Assembly: GCA_022661535.1 (NCBI GenBank)
Contig: JAKULF010000004.1
Span: forward strand, 2,666,001-2,730,000
DNA length: 64,000 nucleotides
Direction: 5' to 3'
From: Eutypa lata
Taxonomy: Eukaryota; Ascomycota; Sordariomycetes; Xylariales; Diatrypaceae
Shown here: positions 1 to 11,453 of the stretch, in pieces
Position numbering within the stretch: position 1 is the stretch's first letter
How the letters are laid out: each line of letters begins with the position of its first letter
Translations under genes and position numbers: made by a program
Notes under the pieces: model-generated
Told to the model about the DNA's origin: nothing
What the model saw: the letters and a program-made list of their open reading frames with translations, nothing else
Databases searched by the model: none

Positions 1-1185
1 AATATTTGTGGCCTGCTAAGCTCTATATATCTTTCATGACATGCAGTTGAAGAGTCTCTGGGAACCCCCCCCCTCCCCAAGGAGGGATATGTATTGAGAC
101 TCGTCAACATACAGCTGGCATGACATGATTGCTACCGAACGTTGACAGTGCCTCCTAATTCTATCCAATTACAATCACACTATAAAAATATAGTAGAGTG
201 ACTTCCCTACGAATATCCTGCGGACCCTATGCCCACAGATTAGCAAACCAGACTAGCTCTCTTACAGTAGCTTTATTATTGTGTAAAGTACGAATAATCA
301 AGCAAGTTATATCAAGTTAACACAATGATACAACTCAACTTGTGTGATAGTTATGCAAAGCAGGGGGCGTTTAACCATGTGGCGCTAATCCTTACAAGTT
401 CCTGCCAATACCCCCTTTTCCCGTAAGACGCTGTAGACGCCCACGTTACGCAGAGACTGCGGTGGCGGACTTGTGTAACTGGAATTAATCTTCTGCTTTA
501 TTGCGGAGATAAGCCATGTCGATCACCCCCGCAGCAGAGAAAGCGTTTTTCTTCCGATGATGTAAGGAGTCCTAGGTTTTCGATCTTCTATTCTTGGATA
601 ATGAGGCACATCCGTTCTTTGTCTTATTGATGTGTCACTACGCCCGATGGGAAAGAAGGAGAAAATACCTCACGTTACTTACTACATAAACAAGGATTTT
701 ATGAGGAGTCAGTAAGCAGCCATGATTGCTTCGGCGAGGGATAACGTTGCAAGTAGAGCGCTCAAGAGTAAGCTACATATGTAACCTGCGGTTAACCAAT
801 GGCTGACAAATTCTTCAGGGCCGGATGGGACTTCTGTAGTGTACAGCTCTTCACCCTTTCTGGACACACCATCTGACTCGGGTTCCTAGGGCGCCGAACG
901 ACTTGGCAATATTTGAGTTCCTGACGTTGCTACATACGAACGCGACAGTGCTACCATAAAGTACTCTACGAGGCATACCTAGTACTTGTATGAAGTAACG
1001 TAGTCTGACCAAGCGCCAGCAGAATGGGTACAAAAAAAGAAACTTTCAATCTAATTACTATGTCTATGTTGTTGTACAGGGATATATATATATATATACG
1101 TAAGTCAAATCTAACAAGGCTCGTCTCACACTCTACTCAGATCCAAGTCTGCTTCGGAGGGTTCTACCCTATAGGAGGTTATAAA
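1..1185. other. Gene-free left edge
   Basis: No supportable gene is seen. The stretch holds a short C-rich run near 65-77 and a (TA)n tract at about 1083-1097. It is downstream of the thioesterase gene, whose stop codon lies at 1186-1188 on the minus strand, so the last few hundred bases probably include its 3' untranslated region. Confidence 0.7.
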
Positions 1186-2975
1186 CTATAACTTTGCTTT
1201 ATCGTTCTCATCCTTCTGCTTGAGTCGCACAACACCCTGGAAGCAAGGCGGAGTCAGCATCATGTAATCAATCGATCTTGCTTGCACACAACCACGTCGC
1301 AATGGAAGTAGAATGGAAGAGAAAAGAGCAAAAAAGAAAAAAGAAAAAAGAGAAAAGAAAGTGAAAGAAAACGCACCTCCTGAAAGCACGTAGCCAACAG
1401 CGTGCCGTCCTTGGCGAAGATGCGCTGGGTGACGACGCCGCGGCCGTCGCCGGCCCACGGGCTCTCCATCTCGGTGAACATCCACTCGTCGGCGCGGACG
1501 CGCTTCGGGTTGTGGAAGTAGATGGTGTGGTCGAGGCTGACCATCATGCCGATCTCGGGGCGGCCCCGGAAGCTCTCGAGGGGCCCGTTCCCGTCGAAGC
1601 GGTGCAGCTTCTCGACCCGGGCCCGCGCCGCCGCCGGCAGCCGCGCCACGTCGTCCACCGCCACGGGGAACCGCCACAGCCGGTGGATCCGCCCCACCGT
1701 GCCGATGAAGTAGCTGTCGCTGATGTACGCCAGCGCGCTCAGGTGCGCCTGGTGGCCGCCCTCGGCGCTGATGCGGCCCCGCGCCCGCACCCACTGGCGG
1801 GTCTTCCGCGCGTGCGCCGGCTGCTGCTGCTTCTTTTTGTCGTTGTGCCCGTCTCCGTCTCCGTCGGCGTCGGCGTCCCCCCCTCCCGTGATGCGGATGC
1901 GGTAGCTCTCGAACGGCGACGGGACCTTCCCGTCGTCCTCGCAGTCCCCCTCGTCGTCCGACCAGCCCGCCGGGTGCTCCCTGTCCTTCGTGGAGTCGTA
2001 GTCGTCGGGCGGGGGCGGCTCGGCCCCCTCCGGCATCGGCGCCGCGTGCGAGGCCGCCTGCGTGTTCGCGCCGCCGCTGCCCTCCCGCACGAACGAGCAC
2101 GTCACGGTGAAGATGGCGTGGCCGCGCTGCCGCGCCTGCACTGTGCGCGTCGCGAAGGACCGCCCCGAGCGTACTCGCTCCACTACAACAACATTTAAGA
2201 GTCAGCAAACTACTTCTTAAACAAGGATTTGGGTAGCGAGGCTTGGAAGGGGTTTAGGCGATTCCGCTTCCCAACACCCTCCCTTTTAGTAACTTCAAGC
2301 GCTGAAGTTAACCATAAAAGAGAGCAAATGACCACAGAAAACGCTTACCGTAGTATAGGATCGGTATGCTGCTGTCGCCGGCTAGCACGAAGAAGCAGTG
2401 GAACGAGTGCACCACGAAGTTGTGCGGGACGGTGCGCTGCGCTGCCTGTATTGTTGGACGTTAGTCCCTTTTTCTCTCTAACTCTTCCGGGCTATATATA
2501 TATAGCCTTCGGGAAGAGAGAGAAGAGAGGTATGGCAGAATGATATATTCACCGTGCTCCCTTTCCCTCCCTTTCGTTCATGAAGAAGTAGAGGTAGGTG
2601 AGCAACTTACAGCGAGCGTCTGCGCTATGACGGCTCCTCCGTAGATACCCCTTGCGCCCGGCGGATGCCACAGCTCCCGGGTATTCGTGAAGATGTCCTA
2701 CGATGAGATGAGTTAGCATCGACATCACACGGAAGAAGTTGCAGATCGCGTTATTAATATATAAAAAAAAAAAAAAAAAAGAGAGCACGTAAGTACGACA
2801 CCGGCTTAATAGCATCTAGGTACATAGAACAGTATATATAGGGGTCTAGCTTGATATCTTGGTGACTTACAGGCCCAATGACACTCAAGTCCGTGAGTTC
2901 TAGCGCATTCTCGATAGGCGCTTTGCTCGTATCCTGTGGTGGCGGCTTGACCAGCGTTGGGCGGTGTTCACCCAT
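1186..2975 (-). CDS. TES1: Peroxisomal acyl-CoA thioesterase (TesB/ACOT8 family)
   Basis: It hydrolyses acyl-CoA to free fatty acid and CoA, and its location is predicted to be the peroxisome. Five exons join in phase: 2975-2871, 2697-2611, 2445-2349, 2182-1377 and 1236-1186, giving 381 residues. The double-hotdog family signatures are clear: HPPGARGIYGG near residue 50, SLDHTIYFHNP near 312 (the Asp is residue 314) and FQEGVVRLK across the last splice junction (Gln364). By family knowledge the Asp and Gln are active-site residues. The final three residues are AKL, a canonical PTS1 signal. Between the two hotdog halves, around residues 160-220, is an acidic and Gly/Asp/Lys/Gln-rich low-complexity insert that makes the protein longer than usual. 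The ATG at 2975 is the first that joins the conserved LELTDLSVIGP block. Exon 4 is much more GC-rich than the flanks. Confidence 0.93.
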
Positions 2976-3726
2976 CTGTGCTGTCTTACTTTGATCCCCG
3001 GAAACGGGTAAACGGCGTTGAAGTGGATGATTGCCGGCCTTTACAGCGCCGTCTCGTTCAACTATGGGTGCACAGAGGAAATAGGGGGATTAATCCCTAG
3101 GTACAGCGAACTAATAAGTACGAGACTTAAGTAATGTAACGTAATGTAATGAAAGACAAGTTAGGTAGGTAAGAAAAACAACGAAATGGCCTCAAATGGT
3201 TAAATCTAGAATTACTATCGAGTCTTTCCACATGCTTTCTCTAATTAGCCTATGTAGTATGTAGATACACTTATGCGCGTGAGGAACAACCAATCGCAAA
3301 TTGAATTCATGACAAAAAACAGAGCACGTCTCATTTATCAAATCGTTGATGAAATTACCGAGGCTCGGTCTTAAGCCAGCAAAGCCTAGGCGCGGTAGAG
3401 TGGATCGGATCGGGCTTATAGTGGAGCGGCGAAATGCTGTCAAATCCCCACACGTGTTATCAAAGCAGATCGATTCGGTTTCAACACTTCATGTGTTAAT
3501 ACAGAAACATGCAGGAATGACGGTGTTACGTATAGTTATTTACGATAAGATTGTTTAGTTAGATATGCACTGGCAATTGGCATTATCTAGGCAGGAGCGG
3601 TTACGTCCATACAGCAAAATGCAAGAACTTAAGTAATTTACAAGAGTACTTTTTCGTCTCTTCAGGAACCAGTCATATGAAACGGATTCACATGATTAAA
3701 AAAGAAATATATTCCCAGAGAACAGG
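2976..3726. other. Intergenic, thioesterase promoter side
   Basis: No gene is seen. This is the 5' flank of the thioesterase and the 3' side of the minus-strand tRNA-Gly. Short open frames here lack any recognisable domain. Confidence 0.6.
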
Positions 3727-3731
3727 AAAAA
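3727..3731 (-). terminator. Pol III terminator of tRNA-Gly(GCC)
   Basis: On the minus strand a run of five T follows the discriminator base of the tRNA after three bases, as expected for RNA polymerase III termination. Confidence 0.75.
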
Positions 3732-3734
3732 GAA

Positions 3735-3805
3735 TGCATCAGCCGTGAATCGAACACGGGGCCCATCGATGGCAACGATGGATTTTACCACTAAACCACT
3801 GATGC
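3735..3805 (-). tRNA. tRNA-Gly(GCC)
   Basis: This is an intact 71-nt cloverleaf on the minus strand. The acceptor stem GCATCAG/CTGATGC pairs fully and the discriminator is A. The anticodon stem CATCG/CGATG carries loop TTGCCAT, so the anticodon is GCC. The T arm is CCGTG-TTCGATT-CACGG. No intron is present. Confidence 0.95.
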
Positions 3806-5002
3806 CACATTTTAAGATGCAAGTTCATTTGCTCATTGTACTTTATATCCACCCAGATACTACCGAGGTCTAGAGCTATGCAGGTAGGTAGCCTGTGAAT
3901 TTGCTTGTGGTGGATCTCTCGCAACAACGCCTCCCCCTTTTTGTATTGTACTTCGACGATACGAGTTAAGTTAGGTAAACCTGTAAAAGCACAAGTCCTC
4001 TCTATTTGGAAATCCCTCCCAACTGTATTACTAGTTTAGCGAAATAGATCAGATGTTTTGCTTTACTTCTATATACACGCTGCATCTACAGATAATCATA
4101 AGTTAGTTGGTTGACGTTCAAGCGCAGGTTTCACTAGGTAGGTAGGCAGGTAGGGACCTAAAGGCATCGTCGGTTGGTTGAGCATTTGCATGCCCTGTTT
4201 TTGGCCAAACCCGCACAGAACTCATAGTTAAGTGGAGGAATATACGCGTATAGCGTACAGTATAACGAGAACCTATGACCGTATTTACGTACTCGCTTGG
4301 TTATCGACAAGGGAATGTATATCAATCTATTTATCTACCTACCTGCCTATCACCAAATGGTAGTAGGTACGGACACAAGAGGAGACAGATAGATATGTCT
4401 GCGTGCGCGACGGAACGTAACCAAACCTTTAGTTCCCTTCCCACCTCTCCCTTCTCGTCCCCTGTTACGTTAACTATCAGTTTACCTATAACCAAAGCGA
4501 GTAGTCAACCACGTATTTTACTATTCCCACGTTAGCATAATCACAAGGATGCTTCAACGTGCGGAGACAAATAACATGTACTTTTTTTCTCATTCGATTC
4601 AGGAATAAAGTAGGTATTCTAACAGGCGCCAACTTTTGACACGCCACGGCCCTCCAGTCGTCTCCGTTTAGGTTCAAGAGGTAGGATGTAGGTAGGTAGG
4701 TAAGTAGGTAAGTATATATATACGGTGCGCGAGACTAGGTAATTCGTCGTTCATCTTACCGATGACACATACAGGTCTTTTTTCTCTTATTTTTACAAAT
4801 ACATAACCAAGGGCCTGTTCATCATCTCATCAAGTTCCCGCGCACCCATCCCCACGCACGCCCCCCGCAAATGATGTGAGTGACAGTTCGGTTCGTTCGT
4901 TCATTCGTTTGTTCATGAACAACATTCAGCACACCCCAAACCCCTTGCAAGCCCAATCCCAAGCCCCAAGCCTCGACCAAACCCAAAACCTAGACCCTCT
5001 TC
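3806..5002. other. Intergenic with TAGG and TTCG repeats
   Basis: No gene is seen. The stretch contains TAGG-type repeats at about 4135-4155 and 4681-4716, and a (TTCG)n-like run at about 4887-4916. The right end is the 3' flank of the OSH1-like gene. Confidence 0.6.
4681..4716. repeat. TAGG-type microsatellite
   Basis: An interrupted array of GTAG/TAGG units runs into a short TA tract. The same motif recurs in most of the longer spacers of this window. Confidence 0.8.
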
Positions 5003-8000
5003 TCACTCCGGATCCACATACAGCGGCTCCAGTCCATCCCAAGCGCTCGCATCGCCGCTCCCGAACCGATCGCGTTGAAGCCAGTACCGGTCGTTGAACT
5101 TCCAGTACTCCTGGCCGGTGACGTCGCAGCGGGCGCGCTCGAACCACGCGGGCACGAAGTCGTCGGCGCCGTGGAGCTCGCGGCGGCGGCGGCGGGCGCG
5201 CTGGCCCTCCTCGAGCCGGTTCTTCTCCTCGGCCGCGAGGTCGTACTCGCCGTCCTCCATGGCGCGCTGGTCGGGCCGGTAGCGGGAGTCCGTCGGGGCG
5301 ATCCAGCGGCGCAGGTCCTCGTCGAGGTGGTTGAAGGTGAGCACGAACGGCGTCAGGTTGAAGGGGATCCCCTCGGGCCGCGGGTTCGCCTGCCACACCA
5401 CGAACGCCCGCGTCGGGTCGCTGATGCTGAAGCTCCGGTTGTTGTCCTGCGGCTCCTCCACGGCCGTCTCGAACCCCGGCGTGAAGCGTGCGTACAGCTT
5501 CGAGTTCCAGCGCCCGCCGATGCTGATCCGCGGCCGGCCCTCCGCGTCTAGGATCTTGCCGGATATGTGGTAGGCGCTCGAGGCTTTCCAACCTCGTTGC
5601 TTGAAATCGAGCAGGCATTTCTCTCCGGTCGTCCAGTTTTTGATCTCGACAAGCCCGTAATTATCTACGACGGGATTTCCGGTAATGATACCGACGACCT
5701 GAGATGTTGGCTTCTTCCACGTGTAGTAATCCTCCTTGCCGCCGGCGGTCGGCCGAATCTTGAGGAACCAAGTACCGACATGATGAATATCGAACGATTT
5801 GCCAAGGAACTTGGATTTGACATTTGCTTCGCCCCAATATGTCCACTTTGCCGACTCGGCGTGTGCAGCACCAATGGGTGGATGGTGGCTAACTTGCTCG
5901 ATGAAAAAGCGATATCCTTTGTCTGGCCTGGCGTACTCGAAAGTCTCTCCAAGAAGCGGGTTGAACGGTTTAGCGACACGGCCGATAGTGGAAGCGAATT
6001 CACTTGCTGCAAATGCGGCAACATATAGCATACGTTCGATAGTGTCTGATCGATCTGCTGCTTGGTCCAGGAGATCGGCGTACTCCATATCTTCACCCGT
6101 TCGGTATAGTAACGATGTAGGTTCATTAAAGGAGACGGGAAGCGTCATCTTTGTCATATCTTTACCAATCATAGACCTGAGGATACCCTAGAAACAAGTG
6201 TTAGCAATGGCCATGCAAGCATATAAACATTCAAGAGTCTTCTTACCCAAAGCGAGATCTTTGGCCGATTATCAGCATCCAACTTGAGCTTGGTCCTTAT
6301 ACCATTCTCATAACCCTTAAATGCGCTACTGACATCCATTTGTGTGGAGATGATTTCTTTACTCTTAGAGATATCGGCAGGCGGCATTGGCTCGACTTCG
6401 ACTTCACCAGCGTCTACGGCATCAAAAAATTCCTCCTCTTCTTCTTCGGAAGAGGAGTCTTCAGAGATATCGATAACCTGAGATAGCGCAGTATGTTGTC
6501 GGCTCATACTAACTGGGGACTTTGGCACATCGGCGGCGATATCCTCATCCGTTGGTACAGCTCGATTGCTGAGAACGCTTCCCGGGCGGCTTCCAGCGTT
6601 TCCTTCCATGACCTCACGGAGGGCACGTTTAGTCTTCTTGTGCTTTAGTTCTGCTTTGTCAACCCTTGCTTCGAGAACTTCCTGCTCATGTGCGACCTTG
6701 GCCATGCTCTCTTCCCACATTTGTCGCATTTCAACCTCCTGATCCAAACGATATTGCCAGTGCGCATCGCGGTCCCTTGATATTCTAAGAAGATCACCCA
6801 TAAGACCTTTCAGGCTCTTAATTGCCGCATCGTATGTTGAAAGCGCTTGTGACAACTTCGGGTCTCCAAGCGGCATCGACGGGTTCCGATTCACTTCGGA
6901 CTGCAGCGCGTTGCTTACTTGTGCTAACGTATCAAGCTGAAGCTTTGCAGATTGTGCCGTGATGTTGAAGGCATCCTTAGTTGCCATAGGAGTCTCACCT
7001 TGGCTGGAATGCCCTGCATAGTCTTCATCGTCATCGTCTAAGTCGTCCCCAGGGATCGTGGGTGGTCCATTACTTTGTAGCCTGGAAGCATCGTCGGTGA
7101 TTCCTGCATCAAGAAACTCATCGTCTACACTTCCGGCAACGCTATTGCGGGGCAGTGCATGACGGGGGATAGATCCTTTAGTAGAAGGTAGGTGAGATAG
7201 TTGAACACTATTCCGGGTTTCGCCGACACTGGCAGCTTCGCTGTGCATATCGTGAACTGAGAGCTCCCCGGATTTTGTTAGTTGATCTTTGGCCTGGCGT
7301 AGCATCTCGGCACTCTGGGCCTTCTGCAGCTCCTCCTGTTTTGCCTGGTCTTTCATCCACTGGATCGCATTGTTCAACGCCCAGAACCACCGCTTAGCCT
7401 CCGCTTCATGGTTGGCTCTCAGCGTATATTTGACAGATGATTTGCCGATGATTTCGAACTTAGTCTTGTCGTCGGGGCTCATGTACAGTTTAGCGATGCG
7501 CATGCTTATAGCACCACGACATGCGTTCTCCGCATCGTCTTGGTGTTTGTAGTAACTTAGAACGCCATTTTCCAGCACGAACCATCGCAACTGGTAGCCT
7601 TTGCGATAGTTGGTCCATTTCTTGAGGTAACCCTTCATGGTAGGTTCGCGAGCAGTTACTGGATCCGCTAAAGCCGCCGAAGGACCAGCTTGTGAAGTCG
7701 CATGGCCGAGAACGGCCTTCTCTTGAATGCTGCGCTGTGCTGCCACAGCAGCGGGCGATTTCTTAAGCATAGCTCGCGTAATATCATCGTTGGTGACATG
7801 TTGAGGTAGCTTTCCTTTGCGATCTCGTTGGAATGGGTCCGCTCCGTGAAGAAGAAGCGCTTGGATGAGTTTCGAATCCCTCTTGCGGGCAGCTTCGTGT
7901 AGTAAGGTCCCACCTGTCGCAACAGTGGTGCCGTCTGACGGGAGCTCAATACTATTGATATCTAGAATCGTCCTAACGCGAGGTTCCTCAAGCACCTGAC

Positions 8001-9108
8001 CTAAGGTATCGTAGTCTCCCCCGCGTACAAGTTCCTGAACTTGCATAACCTTGTCCTGAACAAAGAGAGTCCTAGCGAGCTGTAGCTGCTGGAAAATCTC
8101 GGGGCTCCGGGCAATGTCCAACGGTAGTTTTCCTTGATTGTTCGCAATAGCATCGTTGATACCCTTTTGTTCCAATAAATGATGCACAACTGGCCCTCGT
8201 CCTTGCGCAGCAGCGACATGTAAAGGTGTATTTCCGTCTTTATCCCGAGCATTCACATCGATATACCCAGAACCATCAGATAGCACATACTCCACGACAT
8301 CGAACTCGGCGCACTGAATAGCCAAATGGAGGACAGTTGTATCTTCAAGTGGAGTAGGCTGTGTGGCGCTTATAGAGGACATACTCGCTCGTGGACCGCT
8401 TTCGGAGGTCTCTCTAATGGCTTTGGATATGGCAGCAGTATTGCCACTTCGCAAAGCTTCAACTATTCGGAACTTGCGGACAGACGACTCAAGTGACGTT
8501 GTCTTCTCGGGCGAAGAGCCGAGGACACTGGATCGGGATGCAGCCGGAGGGCTCAGCCCTGCCGGCTCCCGCGATGGTATCCGGCTGACTGACATCCTCG
8601 AATTATGGCTCCGGGTAGATTGTTGATGGGTTAGTGGGACGGGGGCCGGAGAGGCAACTCTAGGCATCGGCGAGGTAAGGTTGGAAACATGGGATCCGTC
8701 GTCAGAGGCCACGTCGTCCTCGTTACGACTGTTATCTCGGTCTTTTCGTCGGAGTAGGCTAAGAGCGTTCGATTTGGACCTCTGGTGTTGGTGTTGGCTA
8801 TCAAATACACGAGTCAGTTCAGCTGGAGCTAACTACTAGATGTAACCCTCCTTCGCAGCTGTGCAAAAAGGGGTACTGTATTCCTCACAATGACCTAAAC
8901 CATGTGATGCATTAAGTACCAATGCTAATGGTCTAAGCCCAAAATGCGCAACATAGTATAGGTAGGGGTACGGGGTGAAGAAGATAACAGGTTACGTGTA
9001 GGACTGAGCACAACACCTGCAGAAGCCACAGGCGCATGTGATAGAGTGACTTGAAAAGGTAGGAAATGTTTGGGTTGGTGGTATTTACCTATCTCCAGCG
9101 TCGGACAT
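5003..9108 (-). CDS. OSH1: Oxysterol-binding protein, OSH1/OSH2 type
   Basis: This is a lipid-exchange protein of ER contact sites, predicted to move sterol in exchange for a phosphoinositide. Three exons (9108-9089, 8797-6247, 6187-5003) give 1251 residues. Ankyrin repeats lie at about 161-335 and a PH domain at about 392-491 (from KGYLKKW to WFWALNNAIQW). A heptad- and charge-rich stretch follows at about 660-720. A FFAT-like motif, EFFDAVD after a Glu run, lies near 796, and the sterol-binding ORD occupies about 858-1251 with the fingerprint EQVSHHPP at 954-961. The first exon is only 20 nt and encodes MSDAGD plus two bases of a Ser codon. It was chosen because no in-frame ATG exists between an upstream stop and the conserved region, while this ATG joins in phase through GTAAAT...TAG. 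The last third of exon 3 is conspicuously GC-rich. Confidence 0.95.
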
Positions 9109-10252
9109 GTTGAATTTGGAGTTTCATTCAGACTGTAATCGATGTGTTTGTTTCGAGTGTCACAGGTCAATGTGAAAGTGTGGGTGGTTACTTGATGTAA
9201 TGACCAATCCTTGTGACGAGGGAGAGGGCGGGCGGTACGAGATCTAATGCTATCTTGGTAGTGAATAAACGATAAATAGATAAACTCGGGGAAGAAGGGA
9301 AGCTAGTAGCAATTAGCAACTGGAGACAAAGTGGACAACATATGTAGTTGGGGTGATTCAATGTTTGGAATAATCTAGACAGCAAGCTTGTGATGATGGT
9401 TATAACAGTGAGGTTAAAACATCAACTGCCCTTTCAAGTCAAGCAAAATGAGGGACAAGCTGTACTACTTCGTACAAATTGTACATAGGTAGAAAGAATA
9501 CATATGATGCCAGGGTGTTCTGGATTAGTTAGCAATTTTTTGTGGAGGCGACAGTGGCACACAATTGACACCCCTCAGTCGAGTCTCCAAAAGGGAAGCC
9601 ATGACGTTGTTTTCACCTGGTTATACCTGAATAGGATTGATTCCAAGAGACTTGTTATTATGGCGTCTTTGTTTAGCTCTGACCAGGCGCCTGGAACGCA
9701 TGTGTAATTATTCCCATTCGAACACAGCCAATAAGAAACCACAATCTACATAACATAGATAATTTGCTTTACTACGTATCATACCTACTTCATATAGGAT
9801 TCAAGCTGCAACCTCGGGAATGCCACGCGTGAAATCAAAGAGGTAGTATAGACGTCATATATCAACATATCAAATATAAGCTGTGTTACACACGGATTTA
9901 CCAAGGCAACCCCCGATGCTTACATGCACCATACTGTGTAGCCAATATTTAATGCTTACTACCGTCTTAGTTACTCTATCTATTGAGATCCGGCTCTCGA
10001 TATTGAACATAACGGGTATTCAGGATCGTATCGAGTTGTTGTCGAATCAGCATGTAAATGTTCGTATTGTGAATACCGAATTCTTGCAACTTCACATAAT
10101 CACCTAGCTTTATATAAATAGAACGGATAGCGTAAGCCTAAGCAATAAGATACCGACTCCTAAATGGCATCCCATGTTGAATGGCATAAAATGATGGGCA
10201 ATATAGAATATTGTTTCCATAATTGTGCATGCGGGCGAGCCTACTTACTTAC
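9109..10252. other. Intergenic, OSH1-like promoter side
   Basis: No gene is seen. The sequence is AT-leaning. It is the 5' flank of the OSH1-like gene and the 3' flank of the phosphopantetheinyl transferase gene. Confidence 0.6.
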
Positions 10253-11453
10253 TCAGGCCTCCACAACCCCTAGAATATCCTCTATAGATAGGTATTCATA
10301 AGACCGAAGATCAAGACCAAGCGCCTCCTCCTTTCGAAGCGGCGTGCGAACAGCCGTGCAGACCATATAGTCCGGTCCGAGCGAGCGTATACACACATTC
10401 GCATCATTGACCTCGGTGCCCTGAAACAAGATCTCATGCGTGGTGATCGCCTCGTCCGGGCCAGCAGGCGCCACGAAGCCAACATCACTCCCATCCCCAT
10501 CTACCTGCTGACCTGGGGCGGGAGCCCTGAAGCGCAAGAAATTCAAATCCTTGAGCCAGGGTGCCAGGAGCGCCTCGCCCGTCATCTTAACGTAGGCCTC
10601 GCGGAGGCACCAGAGGGTGTAGAAATGGCGGAGCTTGAAGTCGACGATCTGCTCGTCGCGCGCGAGCGGCGGCAGTCCCGGCTGCGTAGATAGTAGATCC
10701 CCGCCCTTAAGGTAGCCCGCCTCGCGCAGCCCGAACACCTCCGCGTGCATGTCGACGAAGCTGGCCCAGCCCTCCGCCCGTATCATGCGGTGGTCGCGGT
10801 CGCGGCGCTCGCCCGTGCACACGACGTCGATCCCGACGTCCACTGGCGGTCTTTCGCCTTCGTAGGTACCGTACCCGTAGGCGGCGACCAGGGCTACCAA
10901 CCCCGCCTGGTGGCTCACGTTGAAGGCTACGGGCTGCTGGCCGGCCCCGTCGACGTACACCGGCTTCGTGCGCGAGTCCCGCGTCATTCGGGTCTCGGCC
11001 CACGGGACCCCCGCGTATCGCGCGACTACCCAGTGCTTCAGGAGGTGCGAGACGAGCGACATCTTGGCGTCGGCTACAAAGTAGAACTTCAGAACCTTGG
11101 TGCGCTCCTCTTGTGGGAGGACCCCGAGGGCGCGGGATGCCTGTCATCAGAGTCAATATTGGGATCATATGGGTACGTCATCTTCGACATCTTCGACATC
11201 TATCATCTATCTGTCTAGCGATGTTCGCTTTTACATGTATGTGTTGTATTGAAGCGACGATAAGTGAGCTAGGAGATACTCAAATAGAGAGATAGGTATA
11301 TAGAGGGAGCCTCGTGATAAATAGAAGGAAAGAAGGAAGGAAGGAAGCTAGCTCACTCACTTCATTTTCAAGTTGCGCGGTCTTAGTTGCGCCCGGCCAC
11401 AGCTTTCGCGTGTCTACGAGGTATTGGATGACCTTCAGATTTTCTGAACCCAT
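10253..11453 (-). CDS. npgA: 4'-phosphopantetheinyl transferase (Sfp/NpgA type)
   Basis: It transfers the phosphopantetheine arm of CoA to carrier-protein serines of polyketide synthases, peptide synthetases and the aminoadipate reductase of lysine synthesis. Two exons, 11453-11361 and 11140-10253, join in phase 0 to give 326 residues. Family landmarks are the N-terminal block from KVIQYLVDTRKLWPGA, LPQEERTKVLKFYF, the ADAKMSLVSHLLKHW segment near 55-67, FNVSHQAG near 105, the Mg-binding DVGID at about 132-136, and WCLREAYVKMTGEAL at about 208-222 with catalytic-type Glu and Lys residues. In this last motif Arg replaces the more common first Lys; I believe that is normal for fungal members. 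Length matches NpgA-like proteins. No synthase gene lies nearby, so it is probably the general housekeeping enzyme and not a cluster-specific one. Confidence 0.93.

Noticed and set aside
10253..11453. The phosphopantetheinyl transferase as a marker of a secondary-metabolite cluster
   Set aside because: No synthase, tailoring enzyme or transporter gene lies within reach, and fungi normally carry one general NpgA-type enzyme outside clusters.
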